This document shows positions 24,815 through 32,298 of a stretch of DNA of 32,298 bases, piece after piece. The notes beneath the pieces are model-generated. The model made no database searches. It was not told the origin of the DNA and saw nothing but the letters and a program-made list of their open reading frames with translations. The stretch comes from Akkermansiaceae bacterium (GTDB taxonomy: Bacteria > Verrucomicrobiota > Verrucomicrobiia > Verrucomicrobiales > Akkermansiaceae), in the NCBI GenBank assembly GCA_021733795.1, contig JAIPKB010000043.1:1-32298 (forward strand). The letters run 5' to 3'. The position numbers were made by a program, and so were the translations under genes. Every line of letters starts with the position of its first letter. Positions within the stretch are counted from its first letter, which is position 1.

Positions 24815-25560
24815 CGTTTCAGCGTCCCCTGTTTCTTTTCCTGTACCCAATGCGCCATCGCCATCAACCGGCTCACCCCCTCGGCACCCCGCGCCCCGCT
24901 CAGGCATTCCGCCTGCTCTCCGATCTCCTGCCGCCGTCCGGCCGACCACAACCCGGCCCGTTCCCGGAACAACACCAGCGTCCGCGTTTCATCCGACGTC
25001 AACCCGACCGGCAGCGGCACCGCCGTGATCGGGGGTGGCGCTATCAGCACCGGCAGCAGCGGTTGCCGATCATAAATCACCACCGTGCCCGCCGCCAGAT
25101 CACCCAGCCGTTGAAACCGCCGCGTCGCCAGACAACTCACCATCCCCACCCCGTAGGTAGGCCACACCATGAGCGGCAGCGCATCGACCCACCGCAGGAT
25201 GTTGCGCACAAATGCCTGCCCCAGCGTCAGCGGCGAACCGGTCACCTGCACCACCCGCAACCCGACCATCCGCTTGCCCGGTGTAGCCCCACGTTTCCCG
25301 ACCTCAAACACCATCGGATAGAACCACTCGGCGAAAAACGCCACCAGTGCCATCATTCCCCACATCACCCGGTCACCCACCGCCATCCCCGCCAGCATCA
25401 GCACGATGAACACCACCATCATCCCCACAAACTTGATCACGCAATCGATCAAATAGGCCGCCATCCGCAGCATCGGCCCAGCCATCCTCAAGCGGATCTC
25501 CACGCCTTCCGCGAGTTCCACTGCCTGCAAGGTATCGAGTTTCGGTTCCGCTGTGTTCAC
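24811..25560 (-). CDS. RDD family membrane protein
   Basis: A 249-aa protein with the RDD fold: MRMAAYLIDCVIKFVGMM (first helix with the Asp), a second helix pair, then the KRGATPGKRMVGLRVV segment and RNILRWVDALPLM. The motif GDLAAGTVV marks the end of the domain. The last 90 residues form a soluble tail. It is first in the six-gene operon. The 147-bp gap to the divergent TPR gene should hold the operon promoter, but no clear box was identified. RDD proteins are poorly understood; some act in ion transport. Confidence 0.9.
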   Translation of the reverse strand: MNTAEPKLDTLQAVELAEGVEIRLRMAGPMLRMAAYLIDCVIKFVGMMVVFIVLMLAGMAVGDRVMWGMMALVAFFAEWFYPMVFEVGKRGATPGKRMVGLRVVQVTGSPLTLGQAFVRNILRWVDALPLMVWPTYGVGMVSCLATRRFQRLGDLAAGTVVIYDRQPLLPVLIAPPPITAVPLPVGLTSDETRTLVLFRERAGLWSAGRRQEIGEQAECLSGARGAEGVSRLMAMAHWVQEKKQGTLKR

Positions 25561-25707
25561 GCTCGCCCCGATCCTAGCCAGCCCACCCCCGGAGTAAAGC
25601 CCTCATTCGGGCAACTCCTCGCCCTCGGGGCGCAATGTCGAATTTTGGAAGTTTTTACCCTCGCCAGCCCCGGGCGGGAGTGCTAGCTTCGCCCAACCAA
25701 TCGCAAC

Positions 25708-26622
25708 ATGGACTCCCCCACCGTCACTCTCATCACCATTCTTCGCGAACGCATCGAGGCGTTGCGTGCCGAAGGCAACCTCGAGGAAGCCCTGCACACC
25801 GCCAATGCCGCCGTCGAAAAGGCCCAGCAAGCGCTGACCTCGGACTTCGAATCGATCGACTCCTTCTGCTCGGTACTGGAAATCCGCGCCGAGATCCTCC
25901 GCGGGCTGGGCAACCACAGCCCCGCACTCGACGACTACCGGCAGGCCATCGACCAACTGGACGACCGACCTGACCGGCTCGAGCAACTCGGGCGGCTCCA
26001 TGCCGGGAGTGGTGCGTCCCACGACGCCCTTGGCAACCGCGACGGAGCCTCCAAACACTGGCAACAGGCGATCCTCTGCTTCGAACGAACCACCCCACCC
26101 TATCTCCTGGATGTCGCCTCGCTTTCCAACAACCTCGGATTTCTGGCCAAGGCCGCCGGCGATGTGGACTCTGCGGAAACCCATTTCCTCAAGGCGCTGG
26201 AGATCCTCCACACGCAGTTGGGAGAGGTACACGAGGAAACTGCCGCAGTCTCCAACAACCTGGGCGCGCTCTATCATGCCTCGGGCTATTTCGAACAGGC
26301 CAGGGAAATGCACATGATGGCGCTGGAGGCCCGCCGCTCCCTGTACGGCGAGAGCCATCCGGATACGGCCCAGTCCCACAACAACCTCGCACTGGCCCTG
26401 CTGGAAACCGGCGACCGCAACTGGGCGCGCCGTCATTTCGAAAAAGCCCTCGCCGGGTTCGAAGATCTGGGCAGGCAATTTTGCGACGATCTGGAGGCGG
26501 TCGCGTCCAACTACTGCGGATTCCTGCGGGAAGAAGGGGAACTCGCCCAAGCCAACCTCGTCGCCGGCCGGGTGACCGAACACCTCACTAAAAACCGCGG
26601 AGGACAGGCTTCCAGCCTGTAA
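25708..26622 (+). CDS. Tetratricopeptide-repeat protein
   Basis: A 304-aa soluble protein without a signal peptide. Its middle and C-terminal parts hold TPR units: NNLGFLAKAAGDVDSAETHF, NNLGALYHASGYFEQAREMH and NNLALALLETGDRNWARRHF, each with the Asn-Asn-Leu-Gly type start of the kinesin-light-chain-like TPR group, preceded by weaker units. It is divergent from the RDD operon and may share a control region with it. Its last codons (RGGQASSL) lie inside a palindromic intergenic repeat, so the C-terminus has probably been altered by repeat insertion or capture. Partner proteins are unknown. Confidence 0.85.
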   Translation: MDSPTVTLITILRERIEALRAEGNLEEALHTANAAVEKAQQALTSDFESIDSFCSVLEIRAEILRGLGNHSPALDDYRQAIDQLDDRPDRLEQLGRLHAGSGASHDALGNRDGASKHWQQAILCFERTTPPYLLDVASLSNNLGFLAKAAGDVDSAETHFLKALEILHTQLGEVHEETAAVSNNLGALYHASGYFEQAREMHMMALEARRSLYGESHPDTAQSHNNLALALLETGDRNWARRHFEKALAGFEDLGRQFCDDLEAVASNYCGFLREEGELAQANLVAGRVTEHLTKNRGGQASSL

Positions 26623-26647
26623 CGGAAAACGGGCTTCCAGCCTGTTT
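26604..26647. repeat. Pair of palindromic repeats at the end of the TPR gene
   Basis: Bases 26604-26620 (acaggcttccagcctgt) form a perfect 7-bp hairpin with a tcc loop. A second, related copy lies at about 26628-26647 (aacgggcttccagcctgttt). The first copy includes the T of the TPR stop codon. Both may stabilise or end the transcript. Confidence 0.7.
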
Positions 26648-26703
26648 TGTGAAAGAGTAGCCATTGATGTCTTCGGGTGAATCGCCAGTTTCACCAAGAT
26701 CTT

Positions 26704-26748
26704 GGGGGCGAGCCACCCCCGCAGACGGCCTGGCGCGAGCCGCGCCAG
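26704..26748. repeat. Second palindromic repeat group before the sulfatase gene end
   Basis: Bases 26730-26737 (ctggcgcg) pair perfectly with 26741-26748 (cgcgccag) around agc. Just before it, ggggg at 26704-26708 faces ccccc at 26716-26720. The rest of the 26623-26918 gap shows no gene. Confidence 0.55.
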
Positions 26749-26918
26749 CCACGCTCGCAAATTCCGCGCCCACTTTTCTCCCATTCCTTTGTCTTCATTC
26801 CTCTGCCCAGAGATTCCTCTGCCAAATCGCTTCATCATGATTGCACCAGGCCACGAGGCCAGTCACGGCGCGGCGCGGTCGCCACGCCATTATAAATAGG
26901 GATCCGAGCCTCCCCGCC

Positions 26919-29108
26919 TCACAAGCCCAGCTCCTTGAGCTTCGGCAACAAGCCGTCCACCCAGATTTGGTAGCCCTTCGGCGAGAGATGCAGCAGATCC
27001 GGCATCAGCTCCCGGGGCAGGGTGCCGTCGGCGTGCAGATACCCATCGGCGAGGTCCAGCAGGTGAATGGATTGGCCATCGGCGTAGGCGGCGATCCGGG
27101 TGTTGATGTCGTCGTTGAGCTTGCGCTTCGGATCGTTGGCGTCGGGGCCGCGAGGCAAGATCGAAAGCATCACGATTTTCGTTTCCGGCCAGCGGCTGCG
27201 GAGATCATCGAGGATCGCCTTGATGCCGCCGGCGGTTTCCGCGGCCGGACGCATGAACGCCCCGGTGTTGTTGGTGCCGATGAGCAGCACCGCCACCTTC
27301 GGTTTGAGGCGATTCAGGCCACCGTTCTTGAGCCGGAACAACACATGCTCGGTGCGATCCCCGGAAAACCCGAGATTGAGCGGATGATAGGTGGCGAAGT
27401 TCTCATTCCACTGGGCTTTGCCGGCATTCTCCCATGCCTGGGTGATGGAATCACCGATGAACACCAACTGGCAGTCCTTCGCCTGCTTCGCCTGCTTGGC
27501 TTTCTGGCTGAAGCGTTGCTCCCACCAGTCGTCGGACGAGCGTCTGACGGGGATGATTGAGTTGTCCACACGGTATTCGGCGCGCAGTTTCCGATAGAGC
27601 GCCTGCATTTCCTCCAACACCGGCCGGTAGGCCGGATCGGCGTGGACGCTGTGCATCTCCTGCGGATCCTTCTCCATGTCAAACAACTGCCATTCACCGG
27701 TGGGAAACATATACATCAGCTTGTAGCGATCGCTCCGCACTCCGTCGTGCATTGGCACGTGATGGGTCTGTTCGCCATAGTAGGCGTAGTAAATGCCCTC
27801 CCGCCAGTCGGCGGGCGCAGTGCCGGCACCCTTGAGCAGTGGCAGCAGCGAGCGGCCCTGGATATCCTCCGGCACCGGCAGTCCGGCCGCGGCCAGAAAC
27901 GTCGGTGCGTAGTCGATGTTCTGCACCAATGCCTTCGACCGCACCCCTGGTTCGGCCACTCCGGGCCAGCGGACCAGCAACGGCATCGACAGGCTTTCCT
28001 CAAACATCCAGCGTTTGTCATACCAACCGTGTTCCCCCAGATAGAAACCCTGGTCGGAGGAGTAAACCACGATCGTGTTTTTGGCCAGTCCGGACTCATC
28101 AAGGTAATCCAACAAACGGCCCACGCTTTCATCGACCCCGCGGACGCAACCCAGGTAGTCTTTCACGTAGCGTTGGTATTTCCAGCGGGTGAGCGCCTTG
28201 TCATCGAGCTTCCCGGCGGCCAAATCGGCGATCAACTGCCGGTTTTCCTCACCGTAGGCGGCGTCGAAGGCGGCCTTTTGCCCGTCATCCATCCGGGCAT
28301 ACTCGCCATTCGCCATATCGTCGAACCTCGGATCGGTGGGCTTGCCGTGGAGCAGCGTGTCATGCCCCCAGTAAAAATTCCTGGCGATCGACATCTCCTG
28401 CCCGGCCAGCAGTTTGCTGCGGCCACTGTAATCGTCGAACAAGGTCGCGGGTTCCGGCATCGTGAGATCTTTGAAAATCTCATAATGTCGCGGCGCGGGC
28501 ACCCAGTTGCGGTGCGGGGCCTTGTGTTGGCACATCAGCACGAACGGTTTGTCCGGAGTCCGCTGTTCCTTGAGCCAGGTCAGCGCCTTGTCGGTGATCA
28601 AGTCGGTGCAATACCCCTTGAGCCGTTTGGAACTGCCGTCCATCTGGAGGAAGTTCGGGTTGTAGTAATTCCCCTGGCCCGGCAGGATGTCCCAGTGGTC
28701 GAACCCGGTGGGGTTGCTGATGAGATGCCATTTCCCGATCATCGCCGTCTGATAGCCGGCCTGCTGGAGGTATTTCGGAAAGGTCGGCTGGCTGCCGTCG
28801 AAGGTGCATTGTTCGTTATCGACGAAGCCGTTCACATGCGAGTGCTTGCCCGTCAGGATGCAGGCCCGCGACGGTCCGCAGATCGAGTTGGCACAATACG
28901 AGCGCTCGAAAATCACCCCCTGCGCCGCCAACCGGTCGATGTTCGGCGTGGGTGCCACATCCTTGTAGATCCCGCCGTAGGCTGAAATGCCCGACAACGC
29001 GTGATCGTCGGAGAAAATAAACACAATATTCGGCCGCTCCGCCGCGCCCGCAGACGCCGCCAACCCGAGCCCGAACCATACCGCTGAAACAATTGTGCGC
29101 AATCTCAT
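26919..29108 (-). CDS. Secreted sulfatase fused to a C-terminal SGNH hydrolase
   Basis: A 729-aa two-domain enzyme. A signal peptide (about 1-22) is followed by a sulfatase domain: RPNIVFIFSDDHA supplies the metal Asp residues (34-35) and C-G-P-S-R at 77-81 is the formylglycine-type core (Cys77). Later segments GKWHLI and SSDQGFYLGEHGWYDK fit S1 sulfatases. A Lys/Ala/Gln-rich linker precedes an SGNH hydrolase domain from about 547: GDS with Ser554, LIGTNNTG, and DLLH with Asp704 and His707. The fusion suggests removal of sulfate and ester groups from the same polysaccharide. The start at 29108 gives a normal signal peptide; earlier in-frame codons give none. A maturase for the Cys is not in the window. 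Confidence 0.92.
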   Translation of the reverse strand: MRLRTIVSAVWFGLGLAASAGAAERPNIVFIFSDDHALSGISAYGGIYKDVAPTPNIDRLAAQGVIFERSYCANSICGPSRACILTGKHSHVNGFVDNEQCTFDGSQPTFPKYLQQAGYQTAMIGKWHLISNPTGFDHWDILPGQGNYYNPNFLQMDGSSKRLKGYCTDLITDKALTWLKEQRTPDKPFVLMCQHKAPHRNWVPAPRHYEIFKDLTMPEPATLFDDYSGRSKLLAGQEMSIARNFYWGHDTLLHGKPTDPRFDDMANGEYARMDDGQKAAFDAAYGEENRQLIADLAAGKLDDKALTRWKYQRYVKDYLGCVRGVDESVGRLLDYLDESGLAKNTIVVYSSDQGFYLGEHGWYDKRWMFEESLSMPLLVRWPGVAEPGVRSKALVQNIDYAPTFLAAAGLPVPEDIQGRSLLPLLKGAGTAPADWREGIYYAYYGEQTHHVPMHDGVRSDRYKLMYMFPTGEWQLFDMEKDPQEMHSVHADPAYRPVLEEMQALYRKLRAEYRVDNSIIPVRRSSDDWWEQRFSQKAKQAKQAKDCQLVFIGDSITQAWENAGKAQWNENFATYHPLNLGFSGDRTEHVLFRLKNGGLNRLKPKVAVLLIGTNNTGAFMRPAAETAGGIKAILDDLRSRWPETKIVMLSILPRGPDANDPKRKLNDDINTRIAAYADGQSIHLLDLADGYLHADGTLPRELMPDLLHLSPKGYQIWVDGLLPKLKELGL

Positions 29109-29239
29109 GACGCGAAGCCTGCCCACCCCCCCGGCGGCGTCAACCCTAAAGTACCCTTCCCGGTAAAGCACCGGAAGCGCGTGGGCCGCTTGGCGAGAGA
29201 TGAGTAACTTTGACACGAATCTCACAAATTTTCACGAGG

Positions 29240-29698
29240 TCACTGCGGCGGTTGCTGCTCGATCTTCGGCTTTCGCGCTCGTTTGCGGGGGGTCGCCCAG
29301 TGGTCCACCGAACTATTGACGAGAAAATCCCCGCCGAGGGCTTCGCGCCCGAGCAGCAACCGGTGGATCATGGTTTTGCGACACACCAGGCTTACGACGA
29401 TGCGCTTTTCCACCTCGCCAAGGCGCAGGGTGGTCTCGACGAAAATCCGGTCGTGTCCCTGGCCGGTGCTGCTGCGCACATGCCTGCGGGACTTGATCAC
29501 CTCTTCCAAGGTCACGAGCTTCTTCTGCTTGCGGTCCAGCCGCACGGTGAAGCGCACGCGGTTTCCGGGCAACTCGATGATCTCGCCGCAGTCGATCGCG
29601 CTGCTGCGGGCACCGGTGTCCGCCTTGGCCCGCATCCGCAGCGACCATTCAGGAAACTCCACCCACTCGCGCCAACCGATGATCTTTTCCTCGCTCAA
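29240..29698 (-). CDS. RimB-type retropepsin-like protease (ATP-dependent zinc protease family)
   Basis: A 152-aa protein of the family once named putative ATP-dependent zinc protease and now seen as retropepsin-like. The start IIGWREWVEFPEWSL leads to the motif KADTGARSSA with DTGA at 27-30, the usual single Asp-Thr-Gly of such dimeric aspartic proteases. The end of the core is LLLGREALGGDFLVNSS. A basic tail (RKRARKP) follows. The start overlaps the deacylase stop by ATGA (29695-29698), so translation is coupled. In Pseudomonas the related RimB works with RimK and RimA; the role here is an inference by analogy. Confidence 0.85.
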   Translation of the reverse strand: MSEEKIIGWREWVEFPEWSLRMRAKADTGARSSAIDCGEIIELPGNRVRFTVRLDRKQKKLVTLEEVIKSRRHVRSSTGQGHDRIFVETTLRLGEVEKRIVVSLVCRKTMIHRLLLGREALGGDFLVNSSVDHWATPRKRARKPKIEQQPPQ

Positions 29699-30771
29699 TT
29701 TTCTTCCTCCAGAACGGTGACGGTGATGTTGGTGGCCAAGTGCTCGCGCAATTGGTTTTCGATCGTGTGGCTTTCTAGGTGATCGATGCTCTTTTCCACT
29801 CTCAGGTGTTGCCGGGTGCTGGTCGGCATGGCGATGTGCGCCACCGGATCTCCCGGCCCCACGGCGGGCATCGTGGTCATGCCCATCACGATGCCCTGCA
29901 ACGGACTGCGGATGATCTCATTCTCGGAGCCTAACAGGCTGGTGCTCGTCGCCAGCGGCTGGTCCACGGAAACGGCATCGCCGGGCGCGACGTGGAACTG
30001 CAGGAATCCACCGGTCTCGGAGCGGATCCAGCGGGTTTCCTGGACGATGATCTGGTGGGGCGGACCTTCGCTCTCGGTGGCGTCGGTCATGCCAAACTCG
30101 GCGAGCACGTTGGCAATCCCGCGCAGGGTGAGCTCCTGCACGGATGGCTCCACTTTCCAAACTTCGCCGGCTTCGAGCACGATGGTCGGGCAGCCACGCT
30201 TGACCGCCTCCTTGCGCAGCGAGCCGTCCGGGCCGGTGCTATTGACAATCACCTCGCAACCAAAGGCGCGGGCCAGACGCACACAATCCTCATTGTCGCA
30301 GTCGGCCCTCACATTCGGGAAATTCGTCCTGCGGACCGCAGCGGTGTGAAGATCAATGAGGTAATCACAACGGCTGATCACCTGATCGAAGATGACGCGG
30401 GCGAACCTGCCACTGAGGCTGCCGCTGGAGTTTCCGGGAAAGCAGCGGTTCAGGTCCCGCCGGTCGGGCATGTAGCGGGTGTGGCGCTCGAACCCCATGA
30501 TGTTAACTACCGGCACGAGGAGGAGCGTACCATTCCTGAGCGTGAACGGCGGCTCCTGAATCAGCCGCCGGATCGCTCCGGAGCCGTTGATTTCATCGCC
30601 ATGCACGGCGGCGGTGACGGCGACGACCGGGCCCTCCTCGGGCGAGCGCCAAACCATCAGCGGCAGGGTGATATTGGCACCGCTGAAACTTTTGCCGATC
30701 TCCAGGCGCAGTCGCTTCCGGTGTCCCGGCGCAATCCGGCTTTCACCCCATTTGCCGATGTCGATGCTCAT
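29695..30771 (-). CDS. Succinylglutamate desuccinylase/aspartoacylase (AstE/AspA) family deacylase
   Basis: A 358-aa zinc hydrolase of the AstE/aspartoacylase type within the M14-like fold. The zinc site is seen in AVHGDEINGSG (His57, Glu60) and in LIDLHTAA (about 137-144). Other conserved pieces are RRDLNRCFPG, which binds the carboxylate of the substrate, and PTIVLEAGEVWK near residue 200. The C-terminal half (from about 250) has a lipoyl-like beta domain. It lies between the RimK-type and RimB-type genes and overlaps each by 4 bases. A role in removing an N-acyl or glutamyl group added by the ligase is plausible, but the substrate is not known. Confidence 0.86.
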   Translation of the reverse strand: MSIDIGKWGESRIAPGHRKRLRLEIGKSFSGANITLPLMVWRSPEEGPVVAVTAAVHGDEINGSGAIRRLIQEPPFTLRNGTLLLVPVVNIMGFERHTRYMPDRRDLNRCFPGNSSGSLSGRFARVIFDQVISRCDYLIDLHTAAVRRTNFPNVRADCDNEDCVRLARAFGCEVIVNSTGPDGSLRKEAVKRGCPTIVLEAGEVWKVEPSVQELTLRGIANVLAEFGMTDATESEGPPHQIIVQETRWIRSETGGFLQFHVAPGDAVSVDQPLATSTSLLGSENEIIRSPLQGIVMGMTTMPAVGPGDPVAHIAMPTSTRQHLRVEKSIDHLESHTIENQLREHLATNITVTVLEEEN

Positions 30772-31967
30772 GATTTGGATTCGTCAGCGACTGCTGGCGA
30801 TGGCAGCTTGGCGAGCTTCTTGCGTTTTTTCGCCTTACTGGGAATCAGGCCTTTCATGTGTTCGGACCTGCCGTAGCAGAGCAGCGTGTCATCGGCTTCG
30901 AGCATCCGGCTGCCTTTGGGATTGGAGGTAACCATTCCCTTGCGGCGCAGTGTTAGAACCACCACATCGAGTTCGCGCAGTCCGGTTTCGTGGATTGTCA
31001 TGCCGACGTATTTGCTGCCTTCCGGCAAATGGATATCGGCCACCGAATAGCCGCTGCTCACGGTGAGGCGCTGGCGGATGTCGATTTCCGGAAATTGCAC
31101 CTGGTCCTCGATGTAGTCGATGACCGCACCAGCGATATCGAGCCCCGTGGCACCCTCGATCCCTTCGAGACCGGGCGATGAATTGATCTCCATGACCTGC
31201 GGGCCGGTGGCGCCCTCCAGCATGTCCACTCCGCAAACGCGCAGGCCCATGATTTGCGCGGCGCGGACGGCGGCTTCCTCATAAACAGGTTCGAGTTGAA
31301 TGGCTTCGGCCTTGCCGCCGCGGTGTACGTTGGAACGGAATTCCTGACCCTGCGCGGTGCGCCGGATCGCGGCCACCACCCGGTCTCCGATGACGAAGGC
31401 CCGGACATCCTTGCCTTTGCTTTCCGCCACGAATTTCTGCAGCAGTACCTGTTGCTTGGTGCTGTGCAACGTCTCGACGATGGCTTTGGCAATCTCAAGT
31501 TTGTCCGCAAGAATCACCCCGACCCCCTGGGTCCCCTCCAGCAGTTTGATAATCACCGGCGCGCCGCCGACCCGCATCAGGGCGTCTTCCACGTCGCGTT
31601 TGTCATCGACATAGGCGGTGAGCGGAATCCCAACATCGTGGCGGGAGAGGATTTGCAAGCTGCGCAGCTTGTCGCGGGAATTGCCGATACCTGCCGCCGT
31701 GTTAGGGGTGAAAACATCCATTTGCTCGAACTGGCGCACGACCGCGGTACCGTAGCGGGTGATCGAGGTACCGATCCGTGGCAGGATCGCATCAGGTGTT
31801 TTCAACTGCTTGCCGCGGAAATAAAGATCGGGATTCCCCTGATCCAGCCCGATGGCGAGGCGCAGGGTATTGAGAATTTCAATTTTGTGCCCGCGTTGGC
31901 GACCGGCCTCGACGAGGCGGCGGGTGGAATAACACCTCGGTGCGCAGGATAGGATGGAGAGTTTCAT
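30768..31967 (-). CDS. RimK-type ATP-grasp ligase fused to a C-terminal RCK_C (TrkA-C) domain
   Basis: A 399-aa protein. Residues 1-90 match the RimK pre-ATP-grasp domain (MKLSILSCAPRCYSTRRLVEAG). The ATP-grasp domain runs to about 295 with the glycine loop LLEGTQGVGV (142-151), the central QKFV segment and the metal-binding end VMEINSSPGLEGIEG (258-272). From about 305 to 375 a second domain fits RCK_C: VADIHLPEGSKYVGMTIHE, VVLTLRRKGMV and ADDTLLCYGR. RimK adds Glu to the C-terminus of ribosomal protein S6 in E. coli. RCK_C domains bind small ligands in K+ transport regulators, so the fusion may put the ligase under ligand control; that is an inference. The ATG at 31967 gives the family start; a 16-residue extension upstream looks non-coding. 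Confidence 0.88.
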   Translation of the reverse strand: MKLSILSCAPRCYSTRRLVEAGRQRGHKIEILNTLRLAIGLDQGNPDLYFRGKQLKTPDAILPRIGTSITRYGTAVVRQFEQMDVFTPNTAAGIGNSRDKLRSLQILSRHDVGIPLTAYVDDKRDVEDALMRVGGAPVIIKLLEGTQGVGVILADKLEIAKAIVETLHSTKQQVLLQKFVAESKGKDVRAFVIGDRVVAAIRRTAQGQEFRSNVHRGGKAEAIQLEPVYEEAAVRAAQIMGLRVCGVDMLEGATGPQVMEINSSPGLEGIEGATGLDIAGAVIDYIEDQVQFPEIDIRQRLTVSSGYSVADIHLPEGSKYVGMTIHETGLRELDVVVLTLRRKGMVTSNPKGSRMLEADDTLLCYGRSEHMKGLIPSKAKKRKKLAKLPSPAVADESKS

Positions 31968-32257
31968 GATGGAAGTTTTCAGTTTCAGGTGAAGAACAAG
32001 CAAGCACCGCGCCACACCTCCCCGCCACCGGACCTGAGGAAAGGCCGGGGGCTGCGGAAAACGCCAATGAATACGGGTTCAGCGGATGCTAAGTTCAGGT
32101 GTGAAGATAGCTCTCCAGCCCTCCCTGTCAAGCCAAATCGGCGGGCGGGCGGGATCAGCGTAGGGCGATTGGCTTAATCAGCCTCTGTGTAAGGAACTGT
32201 AAAGTTTTTTGAGATTTACCTAGACATCGGTGCTGATTTTGTCATGTTAGCCGGGTT
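31968..32257. other. Non-coding region upstream of the RimK-type operon
   Basis: No convincing gene lies here. It must hold the minus-strand promoter of the RimK-type operon, but no clear promoter boxes were identified. The last part (32190-32260) is AT-rich compared with the window average, as expected for a promoter area on either strand. Confidence 0.5.
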
Positions 32258-32298
32258 ATGAACCCACTGCACATTTGTTCGACGCTGGATGAAGCCTC
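32258..32298 (+). CDS. Possible start of a gene cut by the window end
   Basis: An ATG at 32258 opens a frame without stop to the last base (MNPLHICSTLDEA). It follows the AT-rich stretch and a weak ccggg. Thirteen codons are too few for a family call. Confidence 0.25.
   Translation, partial: MNPLHICSTLDEA

Noticed and set aside
24815..24949. N-terminal extension of the SpoIIM frame
   Set aside because: It lies inside the RDD gene, and the ATGA overlap at 24811-24814 gives a better start.
1..32298. tRNA, rRNA, phage, transposase or defence genes
   Set aside because: No cloverleaf-like, rRNA-like or matching protein sequence was seen by reading both strands; a covariance-model search could not be run.

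Overview
The window reads as chromosomal DNA of a GC-rich, Gram-negative-type bacterium, most probably Verrucomicrobiota (Verrucomicrobiae). That placement is an inference from gene content, not from a marker gene. The signs are Tat-exported Gfo/Idh/MocA oxidoreductases, a GH115 glucuronidase, a sulfatase fused to an SGNH esterase, several lipoproteins, a MoxR/DUF58/DUF4129/SpoIIM/RDD operon and many small palindromic intergenic repeats. No rRNA, tRNA, CRISPR array, phage gene or transposase was seen.

Layout. 1-4567 (+): the end of a protein with an Asn-Pro-Gln-Ala repeat tail overlaps the start of a Tat-signal oxidoreductase (ATGA), followed by a secreted GH115 enzyme; this is probably a plant- or algal-glucuronan utilisation locus. 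4568-5128 has no gene; it holds a 180-bp element with 17-bp perfect inverted ends and a leader with mutually exclusive hairpins. 5129-8245 (+): CAP-domain lipoprotein, RNase HII, YraN, isochorismate synthase, MscL. 8372-9562 (-): L,D-transpeptidase lipoprotein and a Gly/Tyr-rich BamE-like lipoprotein. 9690-13580: a pterin-dehydratase-like protein with altered active-site positions, a VC0807-type membrane protein (-), class II aldolase (-) with a clear terminator, a two-helix membrane protein (+) and acyl carrier protein (+) with a terminator. 13684-18672 (+): an unrecognised protein, a LysM protein whose L,D-transpeptidase-like domain has lost its catalytic residues, AccA, an SGNH hydrolase and a second Tat oxidoreductase.

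18880-25560 (-) is a tight six-gene operon, in transcription order RDD, SpoIIM, DUF4129, DUF4350 lipoprotein, MoxR ATPase, DUF58. Three of its junctions overlap. A TPR protein is divergent to it (25708-26622, +). 26919-29108 (-) is the sulfatase-SGNH fusion. 29240-31967 (-) is a three-gene unit joined by two ATGA overlaps: a RimK-type ATP-grasp ligase fused to an RCK_C (TrkA-C) domain, an AstE/aspartoacylase-type deacylase, and a RimB-type retropepsin-like protease. The last 330 bases are mostly non-coding and may contain the start of one more gene.

The most interesting items are the RimK-RCK_C/deacylase/protease module, the LysM pseudo-transpeptidase, the divergent pterin dehydratase, the NPQA-tail protein, and the dispersed palindromic repeats, one of which provides the 3' end of a coding region. 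Most genes lack a recognisable Shine-Dalgarno and instead have a C-rich stretch directly before ATG.
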